From an uncultured Oscillospiraceae bacterium (GTDB taxonomy: Bacteria > Bacillota > Clostridia > Oscillospirales > Oscillospiraceae), in assembly GCA_910584395.1 (NCBI GenBank), contig CAJUAS010000005.1, positions 1-63,534 of the forward strand: a stretch of 63,534 nucleotides of DNA, read 5' to 3'. The notes below the pieces were generated by a model, which was given only the letters and a program-made list of their open reading frames with translations, was not told the origin of the DNA and did not search any database. Made by a program: the position numbers and the translations under genes. Numbering within the stretch: position 1 is the first letter of the stretch; each line of letters opens with the position of its first letter. This document shows, piece after piece, positions 49,697 through 57,862 of this stretch.

Positions 49697-50709
49697 GCCA
49701 GAACCTTCCCAGCCAGCGGGACGAGGGTGCGAACCTTCCCCATCAGCGTCTGGAAGGCCTCGGGGGTGAGGGACTGCTGCCCGTCGCACTTGGCGTGGGG
49801 CGGGTCGTTGTGTACTTCGATGATGAGGCCGTCCGCCCCGGCGGCCACGGCGGCAAGGGCCAGAGGCTCCACCATCCAGCTCATGCCGGCGGCGTGGGAG
49901 GGATCGACGATGATGGGCAGGTGGCTCATGCGGTGGATGGCGGGGATGGCGGAGAGATCCAGCGTGTTGCGGGTGTAGGTCTCGAAGGTGCGAACCCCCC
50001 GCTCACAGAGGACGACGTTTTCGTTCCCCTCAGACATGATGTATTCCGCCGACATGATCCACTCCTCGTAGGAGTTGCTGAGACCCCGCTTCAAAAGGAC
50101 GGGCTTGGACATCTTGCCTACCTCTTTCAGAAGGTCGAAGTTCTGCATATTCCGCGCCCCGATCTGCACCACGTCCACCTTCTCCTCAAAGACCTCGCAG
50201 AGCTTGGGGGACATGATCTCGGTGACGATGGGCAGGCCGGTCTCCGCCTTGGCCTCTAAAAGAAGGTCGAGGCCCTGAACCCCCATGCCCTGAAAGGAGT
50301 AGGGGGAGGTGCGGGGCTTGAACGCGCCGCCCCGGAGCATACAAGCCCCCGAGAGCTGCACATCCCGGGCCACCTCGATCATCTGGGCCTCACTCTCCAC
50401 CGAGCAAGGGCCGGCGATGACCGCGAAAGAGCCGCCGCCCACCTTGACGCCGCCCGCGTTGACCACGGTGTCCTGCGGGTGGAATTTGCGGTTGGCCTTT
50501 TTATAAGGCTCGCTCACCCGCATAATGCGCTCTACGTTGGGCAGGATGGAGATCTTGTCAATGTCCACGGCGGTGGTGTCCCCCACCAGCCCTAAAATGG
50601 TGCAGCCCACGCCGTTGGTGATGCCCACCTGAAGACCCAATTGCTGGAAGGACTGGGCCAGAGCCTCCACCTCTTCGTGGCGCGCACCCGGTTTCATAAC
50701 AACGACCAT
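49693..50709 (-). CDS. aroF: DAHP synthase, type I-beta
   Basis: The enzyme condenses PEP and erythrose-4-phosphate, the first aromatic step. The 338-residue protein has an N-terminal ferredoxin-like regulatory domain (about 1-70, MVVVMKPGARHEEVEALAQS). The catalytic barrel has AGPCSVESEAQMIEVA, GGAFKPRTSPYSFQG, IGARNMQNFDLLKEVGK, KRGLSNSYEEW and VDPSHAAG. This is the type I-beta form seen in B. subtilis and Thermotoga. AAGGAGAG lies upstream of the ATG at 50709. It is the first gene of the operon. Confidence 0.96.
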   Translation of the reverse strand: MVVVMKPGARHEEVEALAQSFQQLGLQVGITNGVGCTILGLVGDTTAVDIDKISILPNVERIMRVSEPYKKANRKFHPQDTVVNAGGVKVGGGSFAVIAGPCSVESEAQMIEVARDVQLSGACMLRGGAFKPRTSPYSFQGMGVQGLDLLLEAKAETGLPIVTEIMSPKLCEVFEEKVDVVQIGARNMQNFDLLKEVGKMSKPVLLKRGLSNSYEEWIMSAEYIMSEGNENVVLCERGVRTFETYTRNTLDLSAIPAIHRMSHLPIIVDPSHAAGMSWMVEPLALAAVAAGADGLIIEVHNDPPHAKCDGQQSLTPEAFQTLMGKVRTLVPLAGKVLA

Positions 50710-50736
50710 ACTTATCTCTCCTTTTTGAAAGCGAGA

Positions 50737-50763
50737 CGTCCGTCGGCACTGTGCCAACGGACG
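50737..50763 (-). promoter_or_regulatory. 5' leader hairpin of the aro operon
   Basis: A 12-bp stem with one G-U pair (CGTCCGTTGGCA and complement) and a CAG loop lies in the leader, about 28 bp before the aroF start. It is not followed by a T run, so it is not a plain terminator. It may stabilise the mRNA or be part of a regulatory element; no T-box or leader peptide was recognised. Confidence 0.5.
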
Positions 50764-50783
50764 CCAGATTTGCCAGTGGTATG

Positions 50784-50812
50784 ATTATAGTCGCTCTTTT
50801 TGAAAAATGCAA
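50784..50812 (-). promoter_or_regulatory. promoter of the aro operon
   Basis: On the minus strand TTGCAT and a perfect TATAAT are separated by 17 bp. Transcription would start about 70 bp before the aroF ATG. The -35 lies just downstream of the sigF stop codon. Confidence 0.75.
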
Positions 50813-50819
50813 CAGGAAA

Positions 50820-51509
50820 TCAAGCCAAAAGGGCGCGAAGCTGCTCTACCGCCCGCTTTTCGATGCGGGAGACCTGAACCTGACTGACCCCTAAGATCCG
50901 GGCGGTCTGCTCTTGGGTCATGGAGCGGTAGTAGCGCAGGAGGATGACCTTGCGGGCCTTGCTCTCCAAGGCATTGATCGCCCCCCGGAGGGCCATTTTC
51001 TCCACCAGCTCCTCCTCCATGCCCCCGTCCCCCAAGGCGGATTCCAAGGTGAGGCCGTCGGCGGTCTCCGATTGGAGGGAGGCGACGTTCTGGGCGCAGA
51101 GCTGGGCGGCGGCGATGTCCTCCGGCGCAAGCCCGGTGTGGGCGGAAAGCTCGGAAAGGGTCGGCTCGCGCCCCAGCCGCGCCCCCAAAAGGGCGTCGGC
51201 GGCGCGGACGGCGGCGGCGCGCTCCTTGAGGGCGCGGGAGACCTTCACCGGGCCGTCGTCCCGCAGAAAGCGGCGGATCTCCCCGGCGATCTTGGGCACG
51301 GCATAGGTGGAAAACTGGGTGCCGTAGCTGTCGTCAAAGCCCCGCAGAGCCTTGAGAAAGCCCAGACAGCCAAGCTGATAGAGGTCGTCGGGGTCTACCC
51401 CCCGGCCGTAATAGCGGCGCACGATCGACCAGATGAGGCCGGCGTTTTCCTTGATGGCCTGCTCGCAGGCGGCTTCGTCCCCGGAGCGTGCAGCTTGGAG
51501 GCAGGTCAT
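50820..51509 (-). CDS. sigF: sporulation sigma factor F
   Basis: The 229-residue sigma-70-family factor has region 2 (NAGLIWSIVRRYYGRGVDPD, DLYQLGCLGFLKALRGFD), region 3 and region 4 (MTQEQTARILGVSQVQVSRI). Its place as third gene after spoIIAA and spoIIAB identifies it as sigma-F, the first forespore factor, held inactive by SpoIIAB. It overlaps spoIIAB by 4 bases. Confidence 0.95.
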   Translation of the reverse strand: MTCLQAARSGDEAACEQAIKENAGLIWSIVRRYYGRGVDPDDLYQLGCLGFLKALRGFDDSYGTQFSTYAVPKIAGEIRRFLRDDGPVKVSRALKERAAAVRAADALLGARLGREPTLSELSAHTGLAPEDIAAAQLCAQNVASLQSETADGLTLESALGDGGMEEELVEKMALRGAINALESKARKVILLRYYRSMTQEQTARILGVSQVQVSRIEKRAVEQLRALLA

Positions 51510-51952
51510 TTGCCGCCGGTGGCGCGGGGAGAAAACCGCTTGCGCATGGTCACGGTAGAGCCTTTTCCGGGAATGGAGCGCACCCGCAGGGAGTCCATAA
51601 AGCTCTCCATAATGGTAAAGCCCATGCCGGAGCGGGAGTCGTCCCCGGTGGTGTAAAGGGGCTGGCGGGCCTGATCCACGTCGGGGATGCCCACCCCCTT
51701 GTCCTTGACGGTGACCTCGAAAATGCGCCCCTCCAAAATGCGAAGGCGCATGGTGACCACCCCCAGCTCCTCCGGGTAGGCGTGAACGATGGCGTTGGTC
51801 ACCGCCTCGCTGACGGCGGTCTTTACGTCGCCCAGCTCCTCCAAGGTGGGGTCAAGCTGGGCGGCGAAGCAGGCGGCGGCGGAGCGGGCAAAGGCCTCGT
51901 TGGAGGATTTGGAGGGAAACAGAAGGGTGGCCTGATTGAGAATGGGGATCAT
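51506..51952 (-). CDS. spoIIAB: anti-sigma F factor SpoIIAB
   Basis: The 148-residue protein is a GHKL-type kinase that binds sigma-F and phosphorylates SpoIIAA. It has the N box EAVTNAIVHAY, the G1 box VKDKGVGIPDVDQA and the G2 box SGMGFTIMESF. The ATG at 51952 follows GGAGG by 9 bp. A longer open frame upstream belongs to another frame of spoIIAA. Confidence 0.95.
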   Translation of the reverse strand: MIPILNQATLLFPSKSSNEAFARSAAACFAAQLDPTLEELGDVKTAVSEAVTNAIVHAYPEELGVVTMRLRILEGRIFEVTVKDKGVGIPDVDQARQPLYTTGDDSRSGMGFTIMESFMDSLRVRSIPGKGSTVTMRKRFSPRATGGK

Positions 51953-51966
51953 ATGTAGAACCTCCT

Positions 51967-52278
51967 TTATAAGGCTTTCATGGGGATGATCTTGGGCAAG
52001 CCTGCGGCGGAAAAGACCTTCCATGGCTGGTGGGGAACGGCGGTGACCTCCATGGAGGACTGCGTCTCCTGAAGCCGCCGCCAAGTCCGCAGCAGCACGG
52101 CAATGCCGGAGCTGTCCATAAAGGTGACGGCGGACATATCCACCCGGAGGACGCCGGGGGTGCGCTTGGCAACCTCCCGGTCAAGCTCCAGCATAATGGG
52201 CCGGGCGGTGGCATGGTCAATGTCGCCGCTTAAAAAGACGGTGAGGAGGCCGTTTTCTTCCTGCATACGAATGGGCAC
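51967..52278 (-). CDS. spoIIAA: anti-anti-sigma F factor SpoIIAA (GTG start)
   Basis: The 103-residue STAS-domain protein frees sigma-F from SpoIIAB. The phosphorylated serine is Ser57 in TFMDSSGIAVLL. The GTG at 52278 is preferred because AAAGGAG lies 9 bp upstream, giving PIRMQEENGLLTVFLSGDI; an in-frame ATG follows 4 codons later. It is first in spoIIAA-spoIIAB-sigF. A clear sigma-H promoter was not found upstream. Confidence 0.94.
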   Translation of the reverse strand: MPIRMQEENGLLTVFLSGDIDHATARPIMLELDREVAKRTPGVLRVDMSAVTFMDSSGIAVLLRTWRRLQETQSSMEVTAVPHQPWKVFSAAGLPKIIPMKAL

Positions 52279-52418
52279 GGAGATCAACTCCTTTGGAAAT
52301 GGTGGGCTTGTCCCTATCATACCTCCGGGATGCGGCGAAGAAGGGCGAAGGCTGGAAGGAATTTAGGGAAACTTTTATAGGAATTTAAGAAAATCGAAAA
52401 CATTGCAGGGAAAGCCTG

Positions 52419-52427
52419 TGGTATAAT
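52419..52427 (+). promoter_or_regulatory. extended -10 promoter of the P-type ATPase gene
   Basis: TGGTATAAT, an extended -10, lies 38 bp before the GTG start at 52465. A matching -35 is weak. The 186-bp divergent region 52279-52464 also has the spoIIA leader and AT-rich repeats of AGGAATTT at about 52357 and 52379. Confidence 0.5.
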
Positions 52428-52464
52428 GGCCGAAAAGAACGCAGAAAAGCAGGAGGTGAGGACG

Positions 52465-54816
52465 GTGGAACGCTGGGAAGGGCTGACCTCGCAGGAGGCC
52501 AAGGCCCGCCGGGAGGCGGGAGCGGGGAATGCGCAGGCCACCCCGAAGAGTAAATCGGTGGGGGACATTTTCCGGGGAAACCTCCTCACCCCCGCCAATG
52601 TACTCAACGCCTTTCTGGCGGTGCTGGTGGCGTTGGTGGGGTCGTGGAAGAACCTGCTGTTTATGGGGGTCATCCTCTGCAACATCGTCATCGGCATCGT
52701 TCAGGAGCTGCGGGCCAAGGCGGTGATCGACCGCCTTACCGTGGTAGCCGCCCCCAGCGCCCGCACCCTGCGGGATGGGAAATGGGTGGAGCTGCCCTTG
52801 GAGGAGCTGGTTCGGGGGGACATTGTCCGTTATGCCGCCGGGGATCAGGTGGGGGCGGACAGCGTGGTGGTGGAGGGCGCGTGCCGCATGAACGAGGCCC
52901 TGCTCACCGGGGAGTCGGACGCGGTGGAGCGCACCGTGGGCCAGCAGCTTCTGTCCGGGAGCTTTGTGGCGTCGGGCCATTGCGTTGCCAGAGTGGAGCA
53001 CGTGGGCGCGGAGAACTACGCCGCCCGGGTCACCGCCGGGGGAAAGGCGTGGAAACGGCCGGAGTCGGAGATCATGGCCACCATTGACCGGATCATCCAT
53101 GTGATGGCGGCGGTCATTCTGCCTGTGGGCGTCGCCCTTTTCGTCAAGCAGTGGTTTTTCGTTCACGCCACCCCCAAGGAAGCGGTGGTGCGGACGGTGG
53201 CGGCGCTGGTGGGGATGATCCCGGAGGGGCTGATCCTGCTTACCGGTGTGGTGCTGGCGGTGGGGGTGGTGCGTCTGGCGGCGCGGGGCGCGCTGTGTCA
53301 GGAGCTGGCGTCCATGGAGATGCTGGCCCGGGTGGACACCCTGTGTCTGGACAAAACGGGCACGCTGACCACGGGAGAACTGGCGGTGGAGACCCTGACC
53401 GCCGCCGGGGAAATGGACATGAAACGCCTGAGACAGGGGATCTTGGGCATATTAAACGCCGCCGGGGACGAAAATCCCACGGCGGCGGCATTGAGAACCT
53501 ATTTGGGTGGAGAAAAGGCGGAGGCGGAGACGGAGAAAAAGACCCTTCGGGGCATCCCCTTCCGCTCAGAGGTCAAGTGGAGCGGCTGCCGCACGGCAAG
53601 GGGCGAGAGCTGGGTGCTGGGGGCGGCAGAGTATGTGTTCCCAAGGGGCTGGAGCTTGGCGGAAACAGCGGCGGCCTATGCCGCGCAGGGCCTGCGGGTG
53701 CTGTGCGTGGGGGTATCCGGGGAGGACTTCGGCCCGGAGGACGCCCTGCCCCGCGACCTGCGCCCGGCGGGACTGGTCGTGCTTTCCGACACCTTGCGCC
53801 CCGGCGCGGGGGAGACGGTGGAGTATTTTAAGGATCAGGGCGTGGCGCTGAAGCTCATTTCCGGGGACGATCCCCGCACCGTCGCCGCGCTGGCGGAGCG
53901 GGTGGGCATCGACGGGGCGGAGCGGTATGTGGACGCGTCTGCTTTGGAAACGGAAGAGGCCACCCGCGCCGCGGCGGAGGAGTACACCGTCTTTGGGCGG
54001 GTCAGTCCGGAGCAGAAGCTGTGGCTCATCCAGAGCCTGAAGGCAAACGGCCACATGGTGGCCATGACGGGGGACGGGGTGAACGATGTGCTGGCCCTCA
54101 AGGAGAGTCACTGCTCCATCGCCATGGCGTCGGGGAGCGAGGCCGCCCGCAACGTCAGTCAGGTTGTGCTGATGGACTCCGACTTTTCCGTCATGCCCCG
54201 CATTGTGGACGAGGGACGGCGGGCCATCAACAATCTGCAGCGTTCTTCCGCCCTGTTTTTGACGAAAACAGGCTTTTCCACCATGATCGCCATCTGCTTT
54301 TTGTTCCTTACGGTGGGGTATCCCTTTGAACCGATCCAGTTGAGCCTTATCAGCACTATGACCATCGGCATCCCCTCGTTCCTGCTGGCCTTAGAGCCGA
54401 ATTTAGAGCGGGTTCAGGGCCGCTTTCGGGACAACGTGTTCCGAAGAGCCGCGCCGGGGGCGGTGGCCATGGCCAGCGTGGTGCTGTGGTGCGTGGCGAT
54501 ACTGAACTGGCATCGGTTTGACGCCGCCCAGTTCTCCACCCTGTGCGTCCTGCTGGTGGGCTTCGGCGGCTTGGTCAACCTCTATTTTGTGAGCCGGCCC
54601 TTAAACCGCTGGCGGCTGGCTCTGCTCGTCGCCATGACGGCAGGCTTCTATCTGGAAGCGTGGGCGCTGGCGGACTGGTTTTCGCTGGTGATGCCCAAGG
54701 GGGCGATGTGGGCGATCCTCCCCGCCCTGATGGTCTGGGTCACCGGGGTGGAGGTCCTGCTCCAGCGGCTCATGGCAAGGAAAAAGACACAAAAAGGGAC
54801 GGCTTCTCACGTGTGA
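52465..54816 (+). CDS. cation-translocating P-type ATPase, CtpE-like
   Basis: The 783-residue ATPase has LTGESDAVERT (actuator), the phosphorylated Asp296 in CLDKTGTLTTGEL, GDGVNDVLALKESHCSIAMA (hinge), and membrane helices on both sides. The start of the fold (GLTSQEAKARREAGAGN, IVQELRAKAVIDRL) looks like the mycobacterial calcium ATPase CtpE and relatives. There is no N-terminal heavy-metal domain or CPC motif, so a heavy-metal pump is unlikely. The GTG at 52465 follows AGGAGG by 8 bp; an ATG at 52426 overlaps the -10 element. Confidence 0.88.
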   Translation: MERWEGLTSQEAKARREAGAGNAQATPKSKSVGDIFRGNLLTPANVLNAFLAVLVALVGSWKNLLFMGVILCNIVIGIVQELRAKAVIDRLTVVAAPSARTLRDGKWVELPLEELVRGDIVRYAAGDQVGADSVVVEGACRMNEALLTGESDAVERTVGQQLLSGSFVASGHCVARVEHVGAENYAARVTAGGKAWKRPESEIMATIDRIIHVMAAVILPVGVALFVKQWFFVHATPKEAVVRTVAALVGMIPEGLILLTGVVLAVGVVRLAARGALCQELASMEMLARVDTLCLDKTGTLTTGELAVETLTAAGEMDMKRLRQGILGILNAAGDENPTAAALRTYLGGEKAEAETEKKTLRGIPFRSEVKWSGCRTARGESWVLGAAEYVFPRGWSLAETAAAYAAQGLRVLCVGVSGEDFGPEDALPRDLRPAGLVVLSDTLRPGAGETVEYFKDQGVALKLISGDDPRTVAALAERVGIDGAERYVDASALETEEATRAAAEEYTVFGRVSPEQKLWLIQSLKANGHMVAMTGDGVNDVLALKESHCSIAMASGSEAARNVSQVVLMDSDFSVMPRIVDEGRRAINNLQRSSALFLTKTGFSTMIAICFLFLTVGYPFEPIQLSLISTMTIGIPSFLLALEPNLERVQGRFRDNVFRRAAPGAVAMASVVLWCVAILNWHRFDAAQFSTLCVLLVGFGGLVNLYFVSRPLNRWRLALLVAMTAGFYLEAWALADWFSLVMPKGAMWAILPALMVWVTGVEVLLQRLMARKKTQKGTASHV

Positions 54817-54824
54817 AGCCGTCC
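54791..54824 (-). terminator. terminator of thyA located inside the 3' end of the ATPase gene
   Basis: A GGGACGGCTTC/GAAGCCGTCCC stem with a short loop spans 54796-54824. On the minus strand it is followed by T5 and more T-rich sequence (TTTTTGTGTCTTTTT). It overlaps the ATPase stop codon (54814-54816), so the last six ATPase codons form part of the hairpin. Confidence 0.8.
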
Positions 54825-54861
54825 CCGAGCGCCAGCGTCTCCCGGCTCTGATTGCGGGCGG

Positions 54862-55692
54862 TCACACCGCCACTTCAATGGGGGTGGTCAGGTCGTGGGA
54901 GAGGTAATTTTCCACGGTGAAGCTTCCCTTGGTGAAGGAATAGAAGTCGGTGACGGCGGGGTCAAGGGTCACCTTGGGAGCGGGGTAGGGCTTGCGCTGC
55001 AAAAGCTCCTCCACGATGGGCACGTGGCGGTCGTAGATGTGGCAGTCGGCAATGACATGGATCAGCTCCCCCGCCTCCAGCCCGGAGATCTGGGCGAACA
55101 TCATCAGCAGCGCGGCGTACTGCATCACATTCCAGCCGTTGGCGGTGAGCATATCCTGACTGCGCTGGTTCAAAATGCCGTTGAGGGTGCGGCCGGAGAC
55201 GTTAAAGGTCATGGAGTAAGCGCAGGGCTGGAGGTTCATGTCCTTCAAGTCGTGGTGGTTGAAAATGTTGGTGACCATGCGGCGGGAGGAGGGATTCTCC
55301 CGCAGGGTTTTCAAGATCCAATCCACCTGATCCATCTTCCCCTCGGGGAAGTCGTACTCTACCCCAAGCTGGTAGCCGTAGGCCTTGCCGATGGAGCCGC
55401 TCTCGTCCGCCCAAGAGTCCCATACATGACTGGAGAGGTCGGCGATGTTGTTGGACTTCTTCTGCCAGATCCACAAAAGCTCGTCAATGGCGCTTTTCAG
55501 ATACTGCTTGCGGACGGTGAGGATGGGGAATTCCTCCCGCAGATCATAGCGGTTCACGATGCCAAAGGCCTTCACCGTGTGGGCGGGAGTCCCGTCCGGC
55601 CAGCGGGGGCGGACGGGAAGGTCGGTGTCCCAAACGCCGTGGTCGAGGATGTCCCGGCAGTTTTGAAGAAACAGTTCGTCGGCGCGGCTCAT
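54862..55692 (-). CDS. thyA: thymidylate synthase
   Basis: ThyA methylates dUMP using methylenetetrahydrofolate. The 276-residue protein shows SIGKAYGYQLG, RRMVTNIFNHHDLKDMNLQP, the catalytic Cys in QPCAYSMTFNV, QRSQDMLTANGWNVMQYAAL and the C-terminal VTLDPAVTDFYSF. The ATG at 55692 has GGAGGG upstream. A folate reductase gene is not next to it. A TATGAT -10 lies about 25 bp before the ATG. Confidence 0.95.
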   Translation of the reverse strand: MSRADELFLQNCRDILDHGVWDTDLPVRPRWPDGTPAHTVKAFGIVNRYDLREEFPILTVRKQYLKSAIDELLWIWQKKSNNIADLSSHVWDSWADESGSIGKAYGYQLGVEYDFPEGKMDQVDWILKTLRENPSSRRMVTNIFNHHDLKDMNLQPCAYSMTFNVSGRTLNGILNQRSQDMLTANGWNVMQYAALLMMFAQISGLEAGELIHVIADCHIYDRHVPIVEELLQRKPYPAPKVTLDPAVTDFYSFTKGSFTVENYLSHDLTTPIEVAV

Positions 55693-55759
55693 GGCGTGCC
55701 CTCCTTGTGGGGAATTTTGTCTATCATACCATGGGCACGGCGAAAAGGCAAGGGCGGCA

Positions 55760-55793
55760 AAAGGCGGCGGCCTCATGGGAGGCCGCCGCCTTT
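55760..55793 (-). terminator. terminator after htpG
   Basis: A perfect 15-bp stem (AAAGGCGGCGGCCTC and complement) with loop ATGG, followed on the minus strand by a short T run (CTTTTG). It lies 37 bp beyond the htpG stop at 55830. Confidence 0.85.
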
Positions 55794-55829
55794 GTAGGGC
55801 GCGACCACTGGGCGCGCCGCCGGTTTCAT

Positions 55830-57737
55830 TTACTCCATTAGTGAGCAGACAAGGTCGGTATATTCCGCCACGTTGGCCAGCTCCAGACCGGCGGCGAGGC
55901 AGGCCTGCGCGTGGAGGAGCTGGACGTAGCGCGCGGCCTTGTCCTTGTCCGTATCCAACGCGGTTTGCAGGGCCTGAACGGCGGGGTGTTCCGGGTTCAG
56001 CTCCAAAATGCGCTCGGCCTTCATGGGGGACTGGCCTTCCACCTTCTCAAAATACCGCTCCATCTCGAAGGACATGGGCCCGTCGGTGGTCATGCATACG
56101 GGGGCGGACTTCAGAATGCGGGAGATGCGGGCCTCCTTGATGGCGTCGCCCAAGGTTTCCTTGCAGAAGTCCAGCAGGGGCTTGGCCTCCTCGCTGCGCT
56201 GTTTGGCCTCCTCCTTCTGGGCGTCGGTCTCAGGCAGGGCGTCGGGGTCGGAGACCGACTTGAACACCTTGCCGTCGTAATCGTTCAGGGTTTGGACGGC
56301 AAACTCGTCAATGTCCTCGGTGAGGTAGAGCACCTCGAAGCCCGCGTCCAAAATGCGCTCGGTCTGGGGCAGGGCGGCGGCCTTTTCCTTGCTCTCCCCC
56401 CGGACATAGTAGATGAACTGCTGGCTTTCGGGCATCCGGTCGCGGTATTCCCGAAGGGTGGACATTCCCTCCGCCTTGGACGACCAGAACAGCAGCAGAT
56501 CCTTCAAAAGCTCCTTGTGCGTGCCGAACTCGTTGACCACGCCGTACTTGAGCTGCGGGCCAAAGGCTTTCCAGAAGGTGAGGTACTTGTCCCGGTCGTC
56601 CTTCAGCAGCTTTTCCAGCGCTCCCTTGATCTTCTTTTCCAGATTGGCGGCAATGGCGGTGAGCTGGCGATCCTGCTGCAGGATCTCACGGGAGATGTTG
56701 AGGGAGAGGTCGGGGGAGTCCACCACCCCGCGGACAAAGCGGAAGTGCTCGCCGAGCAGCTGGCCGCACTTGTCCATGATGAGCACCCCGGAGGAGTAGA
56801 GCTGCAGGCCCTTTTCAAAGTCCCGGGTGAAGTAGTCGTAGGGGGCTTGGGATGGGATGTAGAGCAGGGCCTTATAGCTCACCGCCCCCTCGGCGGACAG
56901 ATGCTCCACCGCCAGAGGCGGCTGCCAGTCGCCGAACTTCTCCTGATAAAACTGGTCGTATTCCTCCCGCTTCACGTCCTTTTTCGGCCGGTTCCACAGG
57001 GGCTGCATGGAGTTCAGGGTCTCCCACTCCCTGTGGGTCTCGTATTCCGGCTTGTAGTCCTCCGGCTTGGGGTCGGGGGCGGGTTTTTCGTGGGTATGCT
57101 CCAGCTCCATGCGAATGGGATAGCGGATGTAGTCGGAGTGCTTCTTCACCAGACCCATCAGAACGTGGGGATCAAGATAGCGGTCGTAATCCTCCCCGTC
57201 GGCGTTTTCCTTGAGCTTCAGGATCACGTCCGTGCCCGGCGCGTCCCGCTGGGCGTCGTCCACGGTGTACCCGTCCGCCCCCTTGGAGTGCCAGCGGTGG
57301 GCTTGACCCTCGCCGTAGGCCCGGGAGATGACGGTGACCTCGTCGGCCACCATGAAGGCGGAATAGAACCCCACGCCAAACTGGCCGATGATGTCTACGT
57401 CCTTGGCCTCTCCCTTGTCCAGCGCCTGCTTGAACTGCAGGGAGCCGCTCTTGGCGATGGTGCCCAGATTCTTTTCCAGCTCCTCGGCGGTCATGCCCAT
57501 GCCGTTGTCCGAGATGGTGAGGGTGCGGCTGGCCTTGTCGGGGACAAGAGTGATCTGGAAGTCGCTGCGGTTCAGGCCCACCTTTTCGTCGGTGAGGGCA
57601 AGGTAGGCCAGCTTGTCCACCGCATCGCTGGCGTTGGAGATCAGCTCCCTGAGGAAGATGTCCTTGTGGGTGTAGATGGAGTTGACCATCAGATCCAAAA
57701 GACGCTTGGACTCCGTTTTGAATTGCTTCTTTGCCAT
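55830..57737 (-). CDS. htpG: molecular chaperone HtpG (bacterial Hsp90)
   Basis: The 635-residue Hsp90 has the GHKL ATPase domain (LLDLMVNSIYTHKDIFLREL, SNASDAVDKLAYL, LTISDNGMGMTAEEL, IGQFGVGFYSAFMVADEV). The middle domain (PLWNRPKKDVKREEYDQFYQ, YIPSQAPYDYF) is followed by a C-terminal dimerisation domain. It helps refold and stabilise client proteins under stress. The ATG at 57737 has AAGGAAG upstream. A CIRCE operator over the transcription start indicates HrcA control. Confidence 0.97.
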   Translation of the reverse strand: MAKKQFKTESKRLLDLMVNSIYTHKDIFLRELISNASDAVDKLAYLALTDEKVGLNRSDFQITLVPDKASRTLTISDNGMGMTAEELEKNLGTIAKSGSLQFKQALDKGEAKDVDIIGQFGVGFYSAFMVADEVTVISRAYGEGQAHRWHSKGADGYTVDDAQRDAPGTDVILKLKENADGEDYDRYLDPHVLMGLVKKHSDYIRYPIRMELEHTHEKPAPDPKPEDYKPEYETHREWETLNSMQPLWNRPKKDVKREEYDQFYQEKFGDWQPPLAVEHLSAEGAVSYKALLYIPSQAPYDYFTRDFEKGLQLYSSGVLIMDKCGQLLGEHFRFVRGVVDSPDLSLNISREILQQDRQLTAIAANLEKKIKGALEKLLKDDRDKYLTFWKAFGPQLKYGVVNEFGTHKELLKDLLLFWSSKAEGMSTLREYRDRMPESQQFIYYVRGESKEKAAALPQTERILDAGFEVLYLTEDIDEFAVQTLNDYDGKVFKSVSDPDALPETDAQKEEAKQRSEEAKPLLDFCKETLGDAIKEARISRILKSAPVCMTTDGPMSFEMERYFEKVEGQSPMKAERILELNPEHPAVQALQTALDTDKDKAARYVQLLHAQACLAAGLELANVAEYTDLVCSLME

Positions 57738-57780
57738 AGTCGATCCGCTTCCTTTATCTTCAATTTTTTGAAAACAAAAA

Positions 57781-57815
57781 GGGGTTAGCACTCCCTTGCG
57801 TTGAGTGCTAACCCC
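57781..57815 (-). promoter_or_regulatory. CIRCE operator (HrcA-binding site) upstream of htpG
   Basis: TTAGCACTC-N9-GAGTGCTAA at 57785-57811 matches the CIRCE consensus exactly. The inverted repeat extends to 13 bp per arm with flanking GGGG/CCCC. It begins about 48 bp upstream of the htpG start and overlaps the predicted transcription start, as for a classical HrcA repressor site. Confidence 0.97.
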
Positions 57816-57816
57816 T

Positions 57817-57845
57817 ATGATACCCCATCCTTTTCCAAAAAGCAA
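57817..57845 (-). promoter_or_regulatory. promoter of htpG
   Basis: On the minus strand TTGCTT and TATCAT are separated by 17 bp, directly upstream of the CIRCE element. HrcA bound to CIRCE would block this promoter. The -35 begins 18 bp after the DHHW gene stop. Confidence 0.7.
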
Positions 57846-57862
57846 GGGTGTTTACAAAAAGT

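Noticed and set aside
52279..52464. Sigma-H promoter and 0A-boxes for the spoIIA operon
   Set aside because: The repeated AGGAATT motifs lie on the plus strand with wrong spacing, and the GGCGAAG repeats miss the first T of the 0A-box. The evidence was too weak to call.
55911..57788. 625-residue open frame antisense to htpG
   Set aside because: Shadow of htpG. It has valine/glycine/leucine-rich low-complexity sequence and no start site; htpG motifs are unambiguous.
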